A stretch of 64,000 nt of DNA. Source: Acidisarcina sp. Lineage in GTDB: Bacteria; Acidobacteriota; Terriglobia; Terriglobales; Acidobacteriaceae. The position numbers and the translations under genes were made by a program. Below the pieces are notes generated by a model. That model saw only the letters and a program-made list of their open reading frames with translations, did not search any database and was not told the origin of the DNA. The DNA is taken from positions 744,001 through 808,000 of the forward strand of contig DATLIY010000008.1 of NCBI GenBank assembly GCA_035539175.1. Direction: 5' to 3'. Positions 18,415-26,484 of this stretch are shown one piece after another (position 1 is the first letter of the stretch; every line of letters begins with the position of its first letter).

Positions 18415-20097
18415 CTAATACGCTGCCGCGATAGCCTCCACAATCCTGTCGACCGTGCGGCGCTCCGCGTCGTTTCCGGGCCGCCGGTGGTTGCAGAAAA
18501 TTGCAAGAATCACCGTTCTCCCGCTCGCCGCGGTTAAATATCCGCTCAGCGCATGGACGCCGCCCAGCGTCCCGGTCTTCGCCTCCAGTCGTCCCTTTAC
18601 CGGAGACTGCGTGAAGCGCCCCGCCAGCGTGCCATCGACTCCCGCAACCGGCAGAGTTGCGCGATATGCCGCGCCCCACGGCTGTCGGGCCGCATACCCC
18701 AGCAGCGCCGTCGTTGCCCGGGGAGTCACCACGTCCTGCGGGGAGATGCCCGATCCGTCATAAAAGAAGAAATCGTCGCCGTCGATCCCTGCATTCAGCA
18801 GAAACTGCCGCACCACCCGCGCACCCTCCACAAAGGAGCCTTCGCCAGTCTGCGATCTCCCCAACTGTCGCAGCAGCAACTCTGCATGCAGATTCTGGCT
18901 TACCTTGTTGATTACCGTTGCCTCTTCGCTCAGGGGAGGCGAGGTGTGCACGGCCACAATCTCCTCGCCTGCCTGCAGGGGAAAGGGCAGCGAGGTCGTC
19001 CCCGCGCCCATCGTCTGAGTCCCAATCGTCTGAACCATCAGCGGCTGCAGCACGAGGGGCTTCCGCACTTCGTCCTCGAACAGCACTGTGCTCGAAGGGG
19101 GATTGTATTTCGCCAATGCTGCGCCCGATGCGCTTACGCCACGCTCGTTCAGTGCTGCGCGGAAGGCATTTGCCGCATACTCCGCGGGCTGCTCCACTGC
19201 CAATTCCAGGTGGATCGGCCTGGCTTCCGCCGGCACGGAGCCAAACAGCCGCACCCGCATGCTTCCGGCATCGCGCGCTACTCCAAGCTCTCTGTCTGTC
19301 CCCGCAGCCGAGGTCGTCCCCGCGGGCTGCCACTCCGCCACATAGTAGGGGAAGCCGTCGCGCCAACTGGCATGGATCGCATCGCCCGCATGCGTGCCCG
19401 GCTGCAACTCCAGATCGCTGACATTCTCATCCAGCGTTAGCGCGGAGACGGCCGCTCCATACTCCCACTGCAAATCGTCCCAGCCCCATCCCGTCCCATA
19501 GCGTTCGGAGAGGAAGAACGACTCATCTCCGGTGATCGGTCCATTCACCCGCCGTATTCCGCGCCGCGCCACCTGTTCTGCAAGGTCGTCCAGCGCCGCC
19601 GTGGCCAGCGGAATCACCGGTGCCACATGGCCGTTCGCCTCTTTTTGATAGGGATAGCTGCGATGCGAGAGGCTGGGGTCGCCCGTTCCTGCCAGCCGCA
19701 AGCCGCCCTGCAGAGTCCCGCTCGCGTCGATCGCGCCCTCCCGCACCACGTAGGTCCGGCTTACAAAGTTCGGCCCCAGCAGGGCGAATGCCGCAGCCGT
19801 GGTGAACAGCTTGGCGTTCGAAGCGGGCGTGAAGTATTGTGCATCGTTCAGCGCGTAGAGCGGTTGGCCATCCAGCGCGATCACGGAGATGCCCCACTGG
19901 GAGCGGCTCACCGCGACATCGCCCACCAACGACTGAATTTCAGACGCCAGGCTTCCCGGTCCAGGAACGGAGGATCGCGGCGCGGGCTGCGATGGCGGAG
20001 CCGCCTGCTCGCACCATCCCGCTCCAGCAGCCAGTGCGCACAACAACAACGAAGTGAAGATTTCGAAACGTCTCATGGCTTTCGCGGAGTGTAGCAT
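18415..20097 (-). CDS. dacB: PBP4-type D-alanyl-D-alanine carboxypeptidase/endopeptidase
   Basis: A periplasmic penicillin-binding protein of peptidase family S13 that trims or cleaves peptidoglycan cross-links. All three active-site motifs are present: SNAK (SxxK) in FTPASNAKLF, SQN (SxN) in NKVSQNLHAELLLRQLG, and KTG in EAKTGTLGGVHALSGY. A signal peptide (FEIFTSLLLCALAAGAGWC) directs export. The start is uncertain: ATGs at 20145, 20097 and 20076 are in frame; 20097 or 20076 gives a normal signal sequence, and the longest start would overlap folP's upstream region. Confidence 0.93.
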   Translation of the reverse strand: MLHSAKAMRRFEIFTSLLLCALAAGAGWCEQAAPPSQPAPRSSVPGPGSLASEIQSLVGDVAVSRSQWGISVIALDGQPLYALNDAQYFTPASNAKLFTTAAAFALLGPNFVSRTYVVREGAIDASGTLQGGLRLAGTGDPSLSHRSYPYQKEANGHVAPVIPLATAALDDLAEQVARRGIRRVNGPITGDESFFLSERYGTGWGWDDLQWEYGAAVSALTLDENVSDLELQPGTHAGDAIHASWRDGFPYYVAEWQPAGTTSAAGTDRELGVARDAGSMRVRLFGSVPAEARPIHLELAVEQPAEYAANAFRAALNERGVSASGAALAKYNPPSSTVLFEDEVRKPLVLQPLMVQTIGTQTMGAGTTSLPFPLQAGEEIVAVHTSPPLSEEATVINKVSQNLHAELLLRQLGRSQTGEGSFVEGARVVRQFLLNAGIDGDDFFFYDGSGISPQDVVTPRATTALLGYAARQPWGAAYRATLPVAGVDGTLAGRFTQSPVKGRLEAKTGTLGGVHALSGYLTAASGRTVILAIFCNHRRPGNDAERRTVDRIVEAIAAAY

Positions 20098-20193
20098 CTT
20101 GTGCCGCTCGCGATCTGCGCATATATGCGTATGCGTGAGCGACACCCGATGGATATGGCACAGGCACCAGCGGAATCTTTAGAATGTCAGAAG

Positions 20194-21087
20194 ATGCCAT
20201 TCGCAAAACGCAGCAGACTTACCTGGCAGTTGAAGACCCAGTCCCTCGCGCTCGGCTTACGCACCCGCGTCATGGGAATCCTCAACGTCACTCCCGACTC
20301 GTTCTCCGATGGCGGACGCCACTTCCGCACCCAAGACGCGATTCAGCATGGCCTCTCCATGCTTTCCGATGGAGCTGACATTCTCGACATTGGCGGCGAA
20401 TCTACGCACCCCGGCAAGGATCCCGACACCTCCGAAACGGAGCAGGCTCGCATCCTTCCCGTCATAGCAGGGATTCTCAGGGAGCATCCGTCAGCAATCC
20501 TCTCGGTGGATACCTACCACGCAGACACCGCCATCGCAGCCATTGATGCGGGTGCGGAGATCGTCAACGATGTCAGCGGCTTTCTGTGGGATGAGGCCAT
20601 GGCCGCCGCCTGCGCACGCCTTGCCTGCGGAGTCATTCTCATGCACACTCGTGGCCGCCCGGGAGAGTGGAAGCACTTGCCGCCGCTGCCCCACGATCAG
20701 GTCCTCTCCCTTGTGCGGACCGAGCTTGCAGAGCGCCTGCGGCACGCCGAAGAGGCTGGTATCTCCCGCGCGCACATCCTGCTCGATCCCGGCTTCGGAT
20801 TCGGCAAGGCATTCGATGCCAACTATCCTCTGCTTGCTGAGTTGGAATCGCTGCGTTCGCTCGGCCTGCCCCTGCTTGCGGCTCTCTCTCGGAAAGCATT
20901 TCTGGGCCGCACTCTGGCAGATCTTTACGGCGGAGCCGATGCCCCGGTGGAGGCGCGTGCCAATGCCTCCCTGGCCGGCATGGTGGCTGCCATCCTCGCC
21001 GGAGCCGACGTGGTGCGTGTCCACGACGTAAAGCCCGCGGTAGAAGCGGCCCGCATCGCCGATGCCGTGCTCGCCGCTGCACCATGA
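20194..21087 (+). CDS. folP: Dihydropteroate synthase
   Basis: A 298-residue DHPS that condenses p-aminobenzoate with dihydropterin pyrophosphate in folate synthesis. Motifs in order are GILNVTPDSFSDGG, DIGGESTHPG, SVDTYHADTA, EIVNDVSG, ILLDPGFGFGK and ALSRKAFLG. The frame is open back to 20101, but the ATG at 20194 gives the normal length. It is divergent from the carboxypeptidase gene. Confidence 0.96.
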   Translation: MPFAKRSRLTWQLKTQSLALGLRTRVMGILNVTPDSFSDGGRHFRTQDAIQHGLSMLSDGADILDIGGESTHPGKDPDTSETEQARILPVIAGILREHPSAILSVDTYHADTAIAAIDAGAEIVNDVSGFLWDEAMAAACARLACGVILMHTRGRPGEWKHLPPLPHDQVLSLVRTELAERLRHAEEAGISRAHILLDPGFGFGKAFDANYPLLAELESLRSLGLPLLAALSRKAFLGRTLADLYGGADAPVEARANASLAGMVAAILAGADVVRVHDVKPAVEAARIADAVLAAAP

Positions 21088-21136
21088 AATGCTGCACCAT
21101 GAAATGAAGGCATGAGACAAGAAAAGGCGCCTGCAA

Positions 21137-21167
21137 TAAAAAAGCTCCCTTCATCCGTGAGGGAGCT
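21137..21167 (-). terminator. Rho-independent terminator of the NTF2-like gene
   Basis: AGCTCCCT and AGGGAGCT form a perfect 8-bp stem; on the minus strand it is followed by TTTTTTATT. It lies 19 bp after the stop of the minus-strand gene at 21186, and may also slow folP transcripts from the other side. Confidence 0.85.
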
Positions 21168-21185
21168 CTGCCGTTTTGGGTTGTT

Positions 21186-21767
21186 TCAGCGTTTCTGCAG
21201 GGCGTTCGGGTCGCGCATCCGGCTGGCTTCAAAGCTCACAATCTTCCACTTCCCCAGCCGGTAGTTGTAAACCCTGGTGTAGCGATAGTGGCCGCTGATG
21301 TCGCTTGCCCCGTTGCTGCCGTTGATTTCCGCCCGCGAGGTCACCACTGCTGTGTCGCCGTAGATGCGCACCTTGGTGTCGCTCATATCCATCCTGGTGA
21401 TGCGCATCGTGCCTGCCTTGCGCGACGCCAGCACCTGGGCCTTGGTCTCGATGGTTCCGTTCGCGGTGATCGCGATGTAGTCATCGGCCAGCAGCTTATC
21501 CATGTCTCCCACATTGTTGTTGAGCATGGCCTGCCGCCACTGGGATTCGACGGTTTCGATCTCCTTATGCTGCTCGTGCTTATCGCTGCGGTGCGGCAGC
21601 ACGCCGCCACGGGAGGGGATAGCGCTCAGAAGAAACAGCGTGACGAAGACCAGAATGCAGGCAGTCTCTTGGGGAGTCAGACGACTTGGTGGGGAGAAGC
21701 GCATGCACGTATCGGATGGTAGTCCGGCGCGGAAGAGCGCGTCAAAGAGAAACGCCCTCGCCCTCAT
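21186..21767 (-). CDS. NTF2-like (DUF4440/SnoaL-type) exported protein
   Basis: A protein of up to 193 residues with one N-terminal hydrophobic stretch (ACILVFVTLFLLSA) and an NTF2-like cone domain: IETVESQWRQAMLNN, DKLLADDYIAITANG, VTSRAEINGS and YRLGKWKIVSFEASR. DUF4440 proteins of this size are common in Acidobacteria; most have no assigned function. An ATG at 21704 (MRFSPPSRL) is a possible alternative start. It ends at a strong terminator. Confidence 0.8.
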   Translation of the reverse strand: MRARAFLFDALFRAGLPSDTCMRFSPPSRLTPQETACILVFVTLFLLSAIPSRGGVLPHRSDKHEQHKEIETVESQWRQAMLNNNVGDMDKLLADDYIAITANGTIETKAQVLASRKAGTMRITRMDMSDTKVRIYGDTAVVTSRAEINGSNGASDISGHYRYTRVYNYRLGKWKIVSFEASRMRDPNALQKR

Positions 21768-21856
21768 TGAAACGTGAAACCGCAGAGTAAATCATTTTTC
21801 CGCTAACCGTGCCAGGGTTAGCGGATGTGCACCAGCATTTGTGTGGGACAGAGTGA

Positions 21857-22144
21857 TCAGGCGACGGCCGTCAGATTCTCTGACGCCCGCTCCCGCATTA
21901 ACTGGTAGAGTCCTGCGATTGCATACTTTTGAAAGTGAGGTGACGCGCGGTGAGCCTCCAGGGCTTCCTTGTCCCGATACTGCTCATAGATCAGAATCGT
22001 GTCGGGATCGTCCTCGATGAAGTGCGGGATATAGTTGACGCAACCCGGTTCCTGCCGACTCAAGGTCGCAAGGTTCTTGAGAATTTCGACAACCTGCTGC
22101 CGATCTTCCCCGGCAAATCGCATGCGAACAGTAAAGGTGACCAT
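21857..22144 (-). CDS. Antibiotic biosynthesis monooxygenase (ABM) domain protein, YgiN-like
   Basis: A 95-residue single-domain protein of the dimeric alpha/beta-barrel fold. FTVRMRFAGEDRQQVVE, SRQEPGCVNYIPHFIEDD, ILIYEQYRDKEALEAHRASP and HFQKY match the YgiN/ABM pattern. These proteins include quinol monooxygenases and heme-degrading enzymes, but many have no known activity. It lies 76 bp downstream of purA on the same strand. Confidence 0.88.
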   Translation of the reverse strand: MVTFTVRMRFAGEDRQQVVEILKNLATLSRQEPGCVNYIPHFIEDDPDTILIYEQYRDKEALEAHRASPHFQKYAIAGLYQLMRERASENLTAVA

Positions 22145-22220
22145 GTGCCTCGTCTTCCGTACTCGTCTTCGTGCGTCCCAGCTATTCCTTGCGTCTCTGG
22201 ATGCTTCCTGTGGCTGCGGA

Positions 22221-23537
22221 TCAGTTGTCCAGGCCGGCTAATGCCGCTTGAAACTCCGGCAACACCATGGTCTGGTCGCGATCCGGTCCTGTAGACACCA
22301 TCCCGATCTTTGCGCCGCTCTCCCGTTCCTGGAACTTCAGGTATTCCTGCGCCAGCTTTGGCAGCTTATCAAATTCGCGGATTCCGTCCGTCGGCTGCTG
22401 CCATCCCTTTAACTTGGTATACACCGGCTTGATGGATTCCAGACCCTTCACGTCCGCCGGCACGACATCGGTAATCTTGCCGTTGATCTCGTAGCCCGTG
22501 CAAACCGGAATCTCCGCCAGGTGGTCCAGCACATCCAGCTTGGTCACCACCAGCCATTCCGTGCCATTGACGTGATTGGAGTAGCGCAGCAGAGGAATAT
22601 CCAGCCAGCCGCAGCGCCTTGGACGCCCTGTTACCGCTCCATACTCCTGCCCGCGGTCGCGCAGCGTATCCCCTGCCTCGTCGAAGATCTCCGTTGGGAA
22701 GGGACCCTCGCCCACACGGGTCACATATGCCTTGGTCACGCCGATCACGGTGCCGATGTTCGTCGGACCCACACCCGTTCCCGTCACCGCTCCGCCTGCC
22801 GTAGCCGAGGAGGAGGTGACAAAGGGATAGGTTCCATGGTCAATGTCCAGCATGGTGCCCTGCGCACCCTCAAACATCACGCTGCCACCCTCGCGGATCA
22901 CCGTGTTCAGCAGCACTTCCGTATCCGTCACAAAAGGAGCAACTTGTTCTGCCGCCGCCGCGTACTCCTCATACATCTTCTCCGGGTCCAGCGGATCGGT
23001 CCCGAACAGCGCATGGGCAATCGCGTTCTTCTCTTTGCAGGCTGCCTCAATGTGGGTCTTCAAGAGCTTGGAGTCCAGCAGGTCTACCACGCGCAGGCCG
23101 CTGCGCGCCATCTTGTCTTCGTAGGCCGGACCAATGCCGCGGCTGGTTGTCCCAATCTTCTGCCGTCCCGGGGCGCTCTCCGCCGCCAGTTCGATCATGC
23201 GATGGTAAGGCAGAATCACCTGTGCCCGATTGGAGACGAAAAGCTGCCGGTCGATGTCCACGCCCAGGGCTCGCAGCTTGCCAACTTCCTTCAGCAGCGC
23301 GATCGGGTCCAGCACCACGCCATTCCCGATCACCGCCCGGCAATCTGGCCGAAGCACCCCGCATGGAACCAACTGCAGGATAAACTTCTGTCCCTTGATA
23401 ATGACCGTGTGACCGGCGTTGTGACCGCCAGCATAGCGTGCCACTACGGAGAAACGCTCCGAGAGCACATCGACAATCTTGCCTTTACCTTCGTCGCCCC
23501 ATTGGGCGCCCAGTACGATCGCGGTTTTCGCTCGCAT
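22221..23537 (-). CDS. purA: Adenylosuccinate synthetase
   Basis: A 438-residue PurA, which joins IMP and aspartate using GTP in AMP synthesis. The N-terminal GAQWGDEGKGKIVDVLS P-loop, GGHNAGHTV, GIGPAYEDK, and the C-terminal GWQQPTDGIREFDKLP are all present. The open frame runs upstream to 24194, but everything before the ATG at 23537 (MRAKTAIVLG) is antisense to mutM and unlike PurA. Confidence 0.97.
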   Translation of the reverse strand: MRAKTAIVLGAQWGDEGKGKIVDVLSERFSVVARYAGGHNAGHTVIIKGQKFILQLVPCGVLRPDCRAVIGNGVVLDPIALLKEVGKLRALGVDIDRQLFVSNRAQVILPYHRMIELAAESAPGRQKIGTTSRGIGPAYEDKMARSGLRVVDLLDSKLLKTHIEAACKEKNAIAHALFGTDPLDPEKMYEEYAAAAEQVAPFVTDTEVLLNTVIREGGSVMFEGAQGTMLDIDHGTYPFVTSSSATAGGAVTGTGVGPTNIGTVIGVTKAYVTRVGEGPFPTEIFDEAGDTLRDRGQEYGAVTGRPRRCGWLDIPLLRYSNHVNGTEWLVVTKLDVLDHLAEIPVCTGYEINGKITDVVPADVKGLESIKPVYTKLKGWQQPTDGIREFDKLPKLAQEYLKFQERESGAKIGMVSTGPDRDQTMVLPEFQAALAGLDN

Positions 23538-23760
23538 GAAATTCCAATACTCAGATTTCAATCTGACACACGTACCCGCCACGTCTCTGTTTCTGCTCAA
23601 GATTCCTGCAGGAGTTCGTCGGTGCAGATCCCCACACCAGGTTGGATGTCGTGTGACTCTTTGATGATATAACGCATACACCCCCCATGGACAGGGAACC
23701 TTCTGCCCCTCTCCGGTTTCGCCCATCCCTTGCAACAAAGCGTCTGAGAAGAACCGGCAT

Positions 23761-23810
23761 CTGAGAATATAAAAAGATCCCCGAGCCTGAGAATATAAAA
23801 GATGCCCGAA
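23761..23810 (+). repeat. Tandem 25-bp duplication covering the mutM start
   Basis: CTGAGAATATAAAAAGATCC (23761) is repeated as CTGAGAATATAAAAGATGCC (23787). Only the second copy has the ATG of mutM; in the first copy the matching triplet is ATC. The duplication places two AT-rich blocks in front of the gene. Confidence 0.85.
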
Positions 23811-24668
23811 CTGCCCGAAGTTGAAACTGTCGCCGCAGGAGTCCATGCCAAGGTCGCCGGAGATGTGATCCAGTCCGTTTGGTTCAGCTCCCAGCGAGAG
23901 CCATTCAAGACGCCTGCCACCGAGATGGAAACCGTTCTCGCAGGTCGCCGCATCCTTCGCGTGCACCGTATCGGCAAACATATCGTCTGTGATCTTGGCT
24001 CTGGCAAGGGCCGTGGCAGCGCGCACGCGCATGTAGAAGCCCAGTGGATTGTGCACCTTGGCATGACTGGACGGCTTCTCGCCTGTAGCCCCGACGACCC
24101 CGTGGCTCCCCACACCCATGCCGTGCTGGAACTGGCCTCGGGGCGTGAGCTGCGCTTTGTCGATCCTCGCCGCTTCGGACGCCTCTCCCTTCATCCTATT
24201 AAGTCAGTTAAGGGAGAGGAGGGGGGAGCGTCCTCTGGCTTCCATGGCACGGGCCAGGAGCCTCTTTCTATTTCACCGGAGGCGTTTGCCTCCCTCTTCC
24301 ATAGCCGCCGTACGCCCATCAAGGCGGCCCTGCTCAATCAGAAGCTGCTGCAGGGGGTGGGCAATATCTATGCGGACGAGAGCCTCTTCCACGCCGCCAT
24401 TCGGCCGCGCCGGTTGGCTTGCCGGCTTACCCGCGCCGAGCTGGGACGCCTCCACTCCTCCCTCGTCAAGGTTCTGCGCGAGGCAATCGCCCAGGGCGGC
24501 TCCTCTGTGTCGGATTATGTGGATGCCAATGGCGCGCGGGGGTTCTTTCAGCTGCAGCACCACGTCTACCTGCGGACCGGGAAACCCTGCTTCGTCTGCG
24601 GCACTCCCATCCGAAGAATCCTGATCGGTGGCCGTGGGACGCACTACTGTCCGGCCTGCCAAAGCTGA
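23802..24668 (+). CDS. mutM: Formamidopyrimidine-DNA glycosylase (Fpg/MutM)
   Basis: A 288-residue base-excision glycosylase/AP lyase for oxidised purines. The N-terminal PELPEVETV supplies the catalytic proline and glutamate. RIGKHIV holds the conserved lysine, LLQGVGNIYADESL is the helix-two-turn-helix, and CFVCGTPIRR...CPACQ is the C-terminal zinc finger. An insertion between the two domains (VKGEEGGASSGFHGTGQEP) makes it about 15-20 residues longer than most. Divergent from purA. Confidence 0.96.
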   Translation: MPELPEVETVAAGVHAKVAGDVIQSVWFSSQREPFKTPATEMETVLAGRRILRVHRIGKHIVCDLGSGKGRGSAHAHVEAQWIVHLGMTGRLLACSPDDPVAPHTHAVLELASGRELRFVDPRRFGRLSLHPIKSVKGEEGGASSGFHGTGQEPLSISPEAFASLFHSRRTPIKAALLNQKLLQGVGNIYADESLFHAAIRPRRLACRLTRAELGRLHSSLVKVLREAIAQGGSSVSDYVDANGARGFFQLQHHVYLRTGKPCFVCGTPIRRILIGGRGTHYCPACQS

Positions 24669-24788
24669 CCCGCCATTCCTGAAAACTATGGATTTACGGA
24701 AATTTAGCTCCTCGGAGTCTTCCAGAAACGGAAGAATCGCAAAGCCATCCATGCGCCAACCTTAACAAAACAAATAAAGATGGAAACG

Positions 24789-25002
24789 GCAGTGCGATTG
24801 CAGTATAGAGCGACAGCCAGTGACGCACACTTTAGAACCCTGGCAGTGAATAATGGGTCGAAGTGTGCGGATGGGTTCGAAAGCTATAGATCGGGATGCC
24901 AAGTCGTATCCCGGCACTGCGAGAATCCAGACAAAATTTTCGGGAGGCCAGCGACAGGCCATCAGGGATAGTCAGAGAAAGCCGCCACAGAGGCGGCTTT
25001 TC
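24789..25002 (+). ncRNA. Candidate structured RNA with three-way junction and terminator
   Basis: Three helices nest correctly by eye. P1 pairs GCAGTGC (24789-24795) with GCACTGC (24914-24920). P2 pairs CGCACACTT (24824-24832) with AAGTGTGCG (24861-24869) and continues as ACCC/GGGT across an internal loop. P3 pairs CGGGAT (24892-24897) with ATCCCG (24908-24913), ending one base before the P1 strand, so it could stack on P1. A terminator follows 57 bases later. It fits no RNA family that I can name. A 63-codon frame (24780-24971) over the same region has no clear Shine-Dalgarno or recognisable product. Confidence 0.5.
24978..25002 (+). terminator. Rho-independent terminator
   Basis: AAAGCCGCC and GGCGGCTTT form a perfect 9-bp stem with an ACAGA loop, followed by TCC. 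It lies downstream of the structured RNA candidate and about 310 bp after mutM, and so points to a separate short transcript or a long mutM 3' UTR. Confidence 0.75.
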
Positions 25003-25491
25003 CGTTGGACCCGTCCGTAAGCCTTCTTGATCCAGGACCCGTGCCCAGAGTAGGTTCTCAAACAAAACAAAATGCGCTTGCCACGCATCTGGAGAACGGG
25101 TACTATCAGTATTGCCATTGCCTATCGAGCGGCTGACGCCACCGCATTGCGCGTGGAAACTCGCCGCGGTTCTCGAGAGTCAAAGAAGAATTCAGCTATC
25201 GCTCTTCATCCAACGCCTGAGACCGACTGCATCTGGACCAGGTAAATTTCCGCGGTGAAGCATCGTTTGAATGCGAGTTGAAATAGCGTTGCGTAACGTT
25301 CCATTAGAAAAAACGCCTCTGCTCAGTACGGTTCCTTCCCGACGCGCCCATGGCACGCAGGTTGAGCTGACCCTTTGGCGGCAACACTGTGTTTTGGAAT
25401 CAATCTGAATAGCCGGCGGTTACATAGCAGAGCGGCAACTCTCTCGCCGGTTCAAGTGGCAACAACAGGTATCGCACCAGGAAGTGCAAGC

Positions 25492-26373
25492 ATGACAACA
25501 GAGCAAAACGAGCCCCAGGCGCCGCTGGCGCAAGGGCAGGCCCCACAGGGGCAAGCGCAGGGACACCGTCGCCGCCGCCGCCGCCGCAAGGGACAAAGCG
25601 GAAGCAATCCAGCCAAAAGCCAGTCTGCTCCCCAGGCAAACGGCTCATCTCCCCAGGCCAGCCGGCCACACCCTGCAAACCAGGGACAAAAGCCAAAATC
25701 CCAAGGCAGATTCTTCCAGAAGAAATCAAATCCCGGGCAGGGACAGAACAATGCCAATCCCGGAAACGGACAGGGAAGCCGCCGCAAGAGCAAGCCTCGT
25801 CGCCAGCAGGTCTTTGTTGGCCCCATGGATCACAGCTATCGCACGGTGAATGGCAACCTGGCTGATGGCCCGCCCTCTACCATCGAACTGCGAAATGGCA
25901 ATGGCAACGGGAATGGCTCCTACTACACGGAATCCGCTCCAGCCCTTCCGCCAGCCGTCATTCGCGAAGATGCCCCCACCCGCATCTTCTGCTTTATCGA
26001 TGACCTCTTTTTCCTTGCCAAAATTCAGGAGACGGCGCGCAAACTCGGCGTCAAGGTCGGCTTCGTCAAGGCGGAGAAGGACATAGTGGCCCGGCTCAGC
26101 GATACACCGGAAGACGAGCGTCCTTCGCTCATCATCTTTGACCTGAACAATGCCAACGCCAAGCCGCTCTCGCTTATTCCCAAATTCAAGTCAAAGCTCA
26201 AGAAGGGTACCTCGGTGATCGGATTCCTCTCCCATCTCCAGAGCGACCTCAAGGCCAAGGCTATTGAGGCGGGCTGCGACACGGTGATGCCGCGTTCGGC
26301 GTTCTCGCAGAATCTTCCCAACCTTCTGCGCCGCCACGGCCTTACCGAAGAGCTTGAAGTGGCCGAAGCCTAA
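25492..26373 (+). CDS. Receiver-like domain protein with arginine-rich disordered N-terminus
   Basis: A 293-residue protein in two parts. Residues 1-160 are low complexity, rich in Q, N, P, G, and contain seven consecutive arginines (26-32) plus further basic patches (RFFQKK, RRKSKPRRQQ), suggesting nucleic-acid binding. Residues 163-283 look like a CheY-type receiver: RIFCFIDD with D170-D171, LIIFDLNN with D217 at the phospho-acceptor position, and SVIGFLSH. The usual lysine after strand 5 is not seen (VMPRSAF), so canonical phosphorylation is doubtful. The ATG at 25492 has GGAAG nearby; an open frame extends upstream to 25375. No kinase is adjacent. Function unknown. Confidence 0.75.
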   Translation: MTTEQNEPQAPLAQGQAPQGQAQGHRRRRRRRKGQSGSNPAKSQSAPQANGSSPQASRPHPANQGQKPKSQGRFFQKKSNPGQGQNNANPGNGQGSRRKSKPRRQQVFVGPMDHSYRTVNGNLADGPPSTIELRNGNGNGNGSYYTESAPALPPAVIREDAPTRIFCFIDDLFFLAKIQETARKLGVKVGFVKAEKDIVARLSDTPEDERPSLIIFDLNNANAKPLSLIPKFKSKLKKGTSVIGFLSHLQSDLKAKAIEAGCDTVMPRSAFSQNLPNLLRRHGLTEELEVAEA

Positions 26374-26414
26374 GTTCCTGACATGCTCTAAAGCCATCCA
26401 GGCTGGGGAAAACC

Positions 26415-26447
26415 GAAGCGCTCCTGTAAAAGGGGCGCTTTCGTTTT
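26415..26447 (+). terminator. Rho-independent terminator after the receiver-like gene
   Basis: GAAGCGCTCC pairs with GGGGCGCTTTC (one G-U pair and a small mismatch at the base), followed by GTTTT. It separates this gene from glyA. Confidence 0.8.
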
Positions 26448-26484
26448 GTCCCCAACCGCCGCCAATTGCTCTAAAATTAATTTC

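Larger units (their letters stand above)
24669..25491. other. 823-bp intergenic region with a probable structured RNA
   Basis: No convincing protein gene lies here. The first 330 bp contain small hairpins (TCTTCC/GGAAGA at 24718-24735), the three-way-junction candidate at 24789-24920, and the terminator at 24978-25002. The remaining 490 bp show no repeat or motif that I recognise; a promoter for the gene at 25492 should lie in it. Confidence 0.6.

Noticed and set aside
23538-24194. N-terminal extension of the purA reading frame by 219 codons
   Set aside because: It is antisense to mutM and has no similarity to PurA; the normal protein starts at 23537.
24780-24971. 63-codon ORF over the structured RNA candidate
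   Set aside because: No recognisable product and no clear Shine-Dalgarno; the helices explain the sequence better, though a small protein cannot be excluded.
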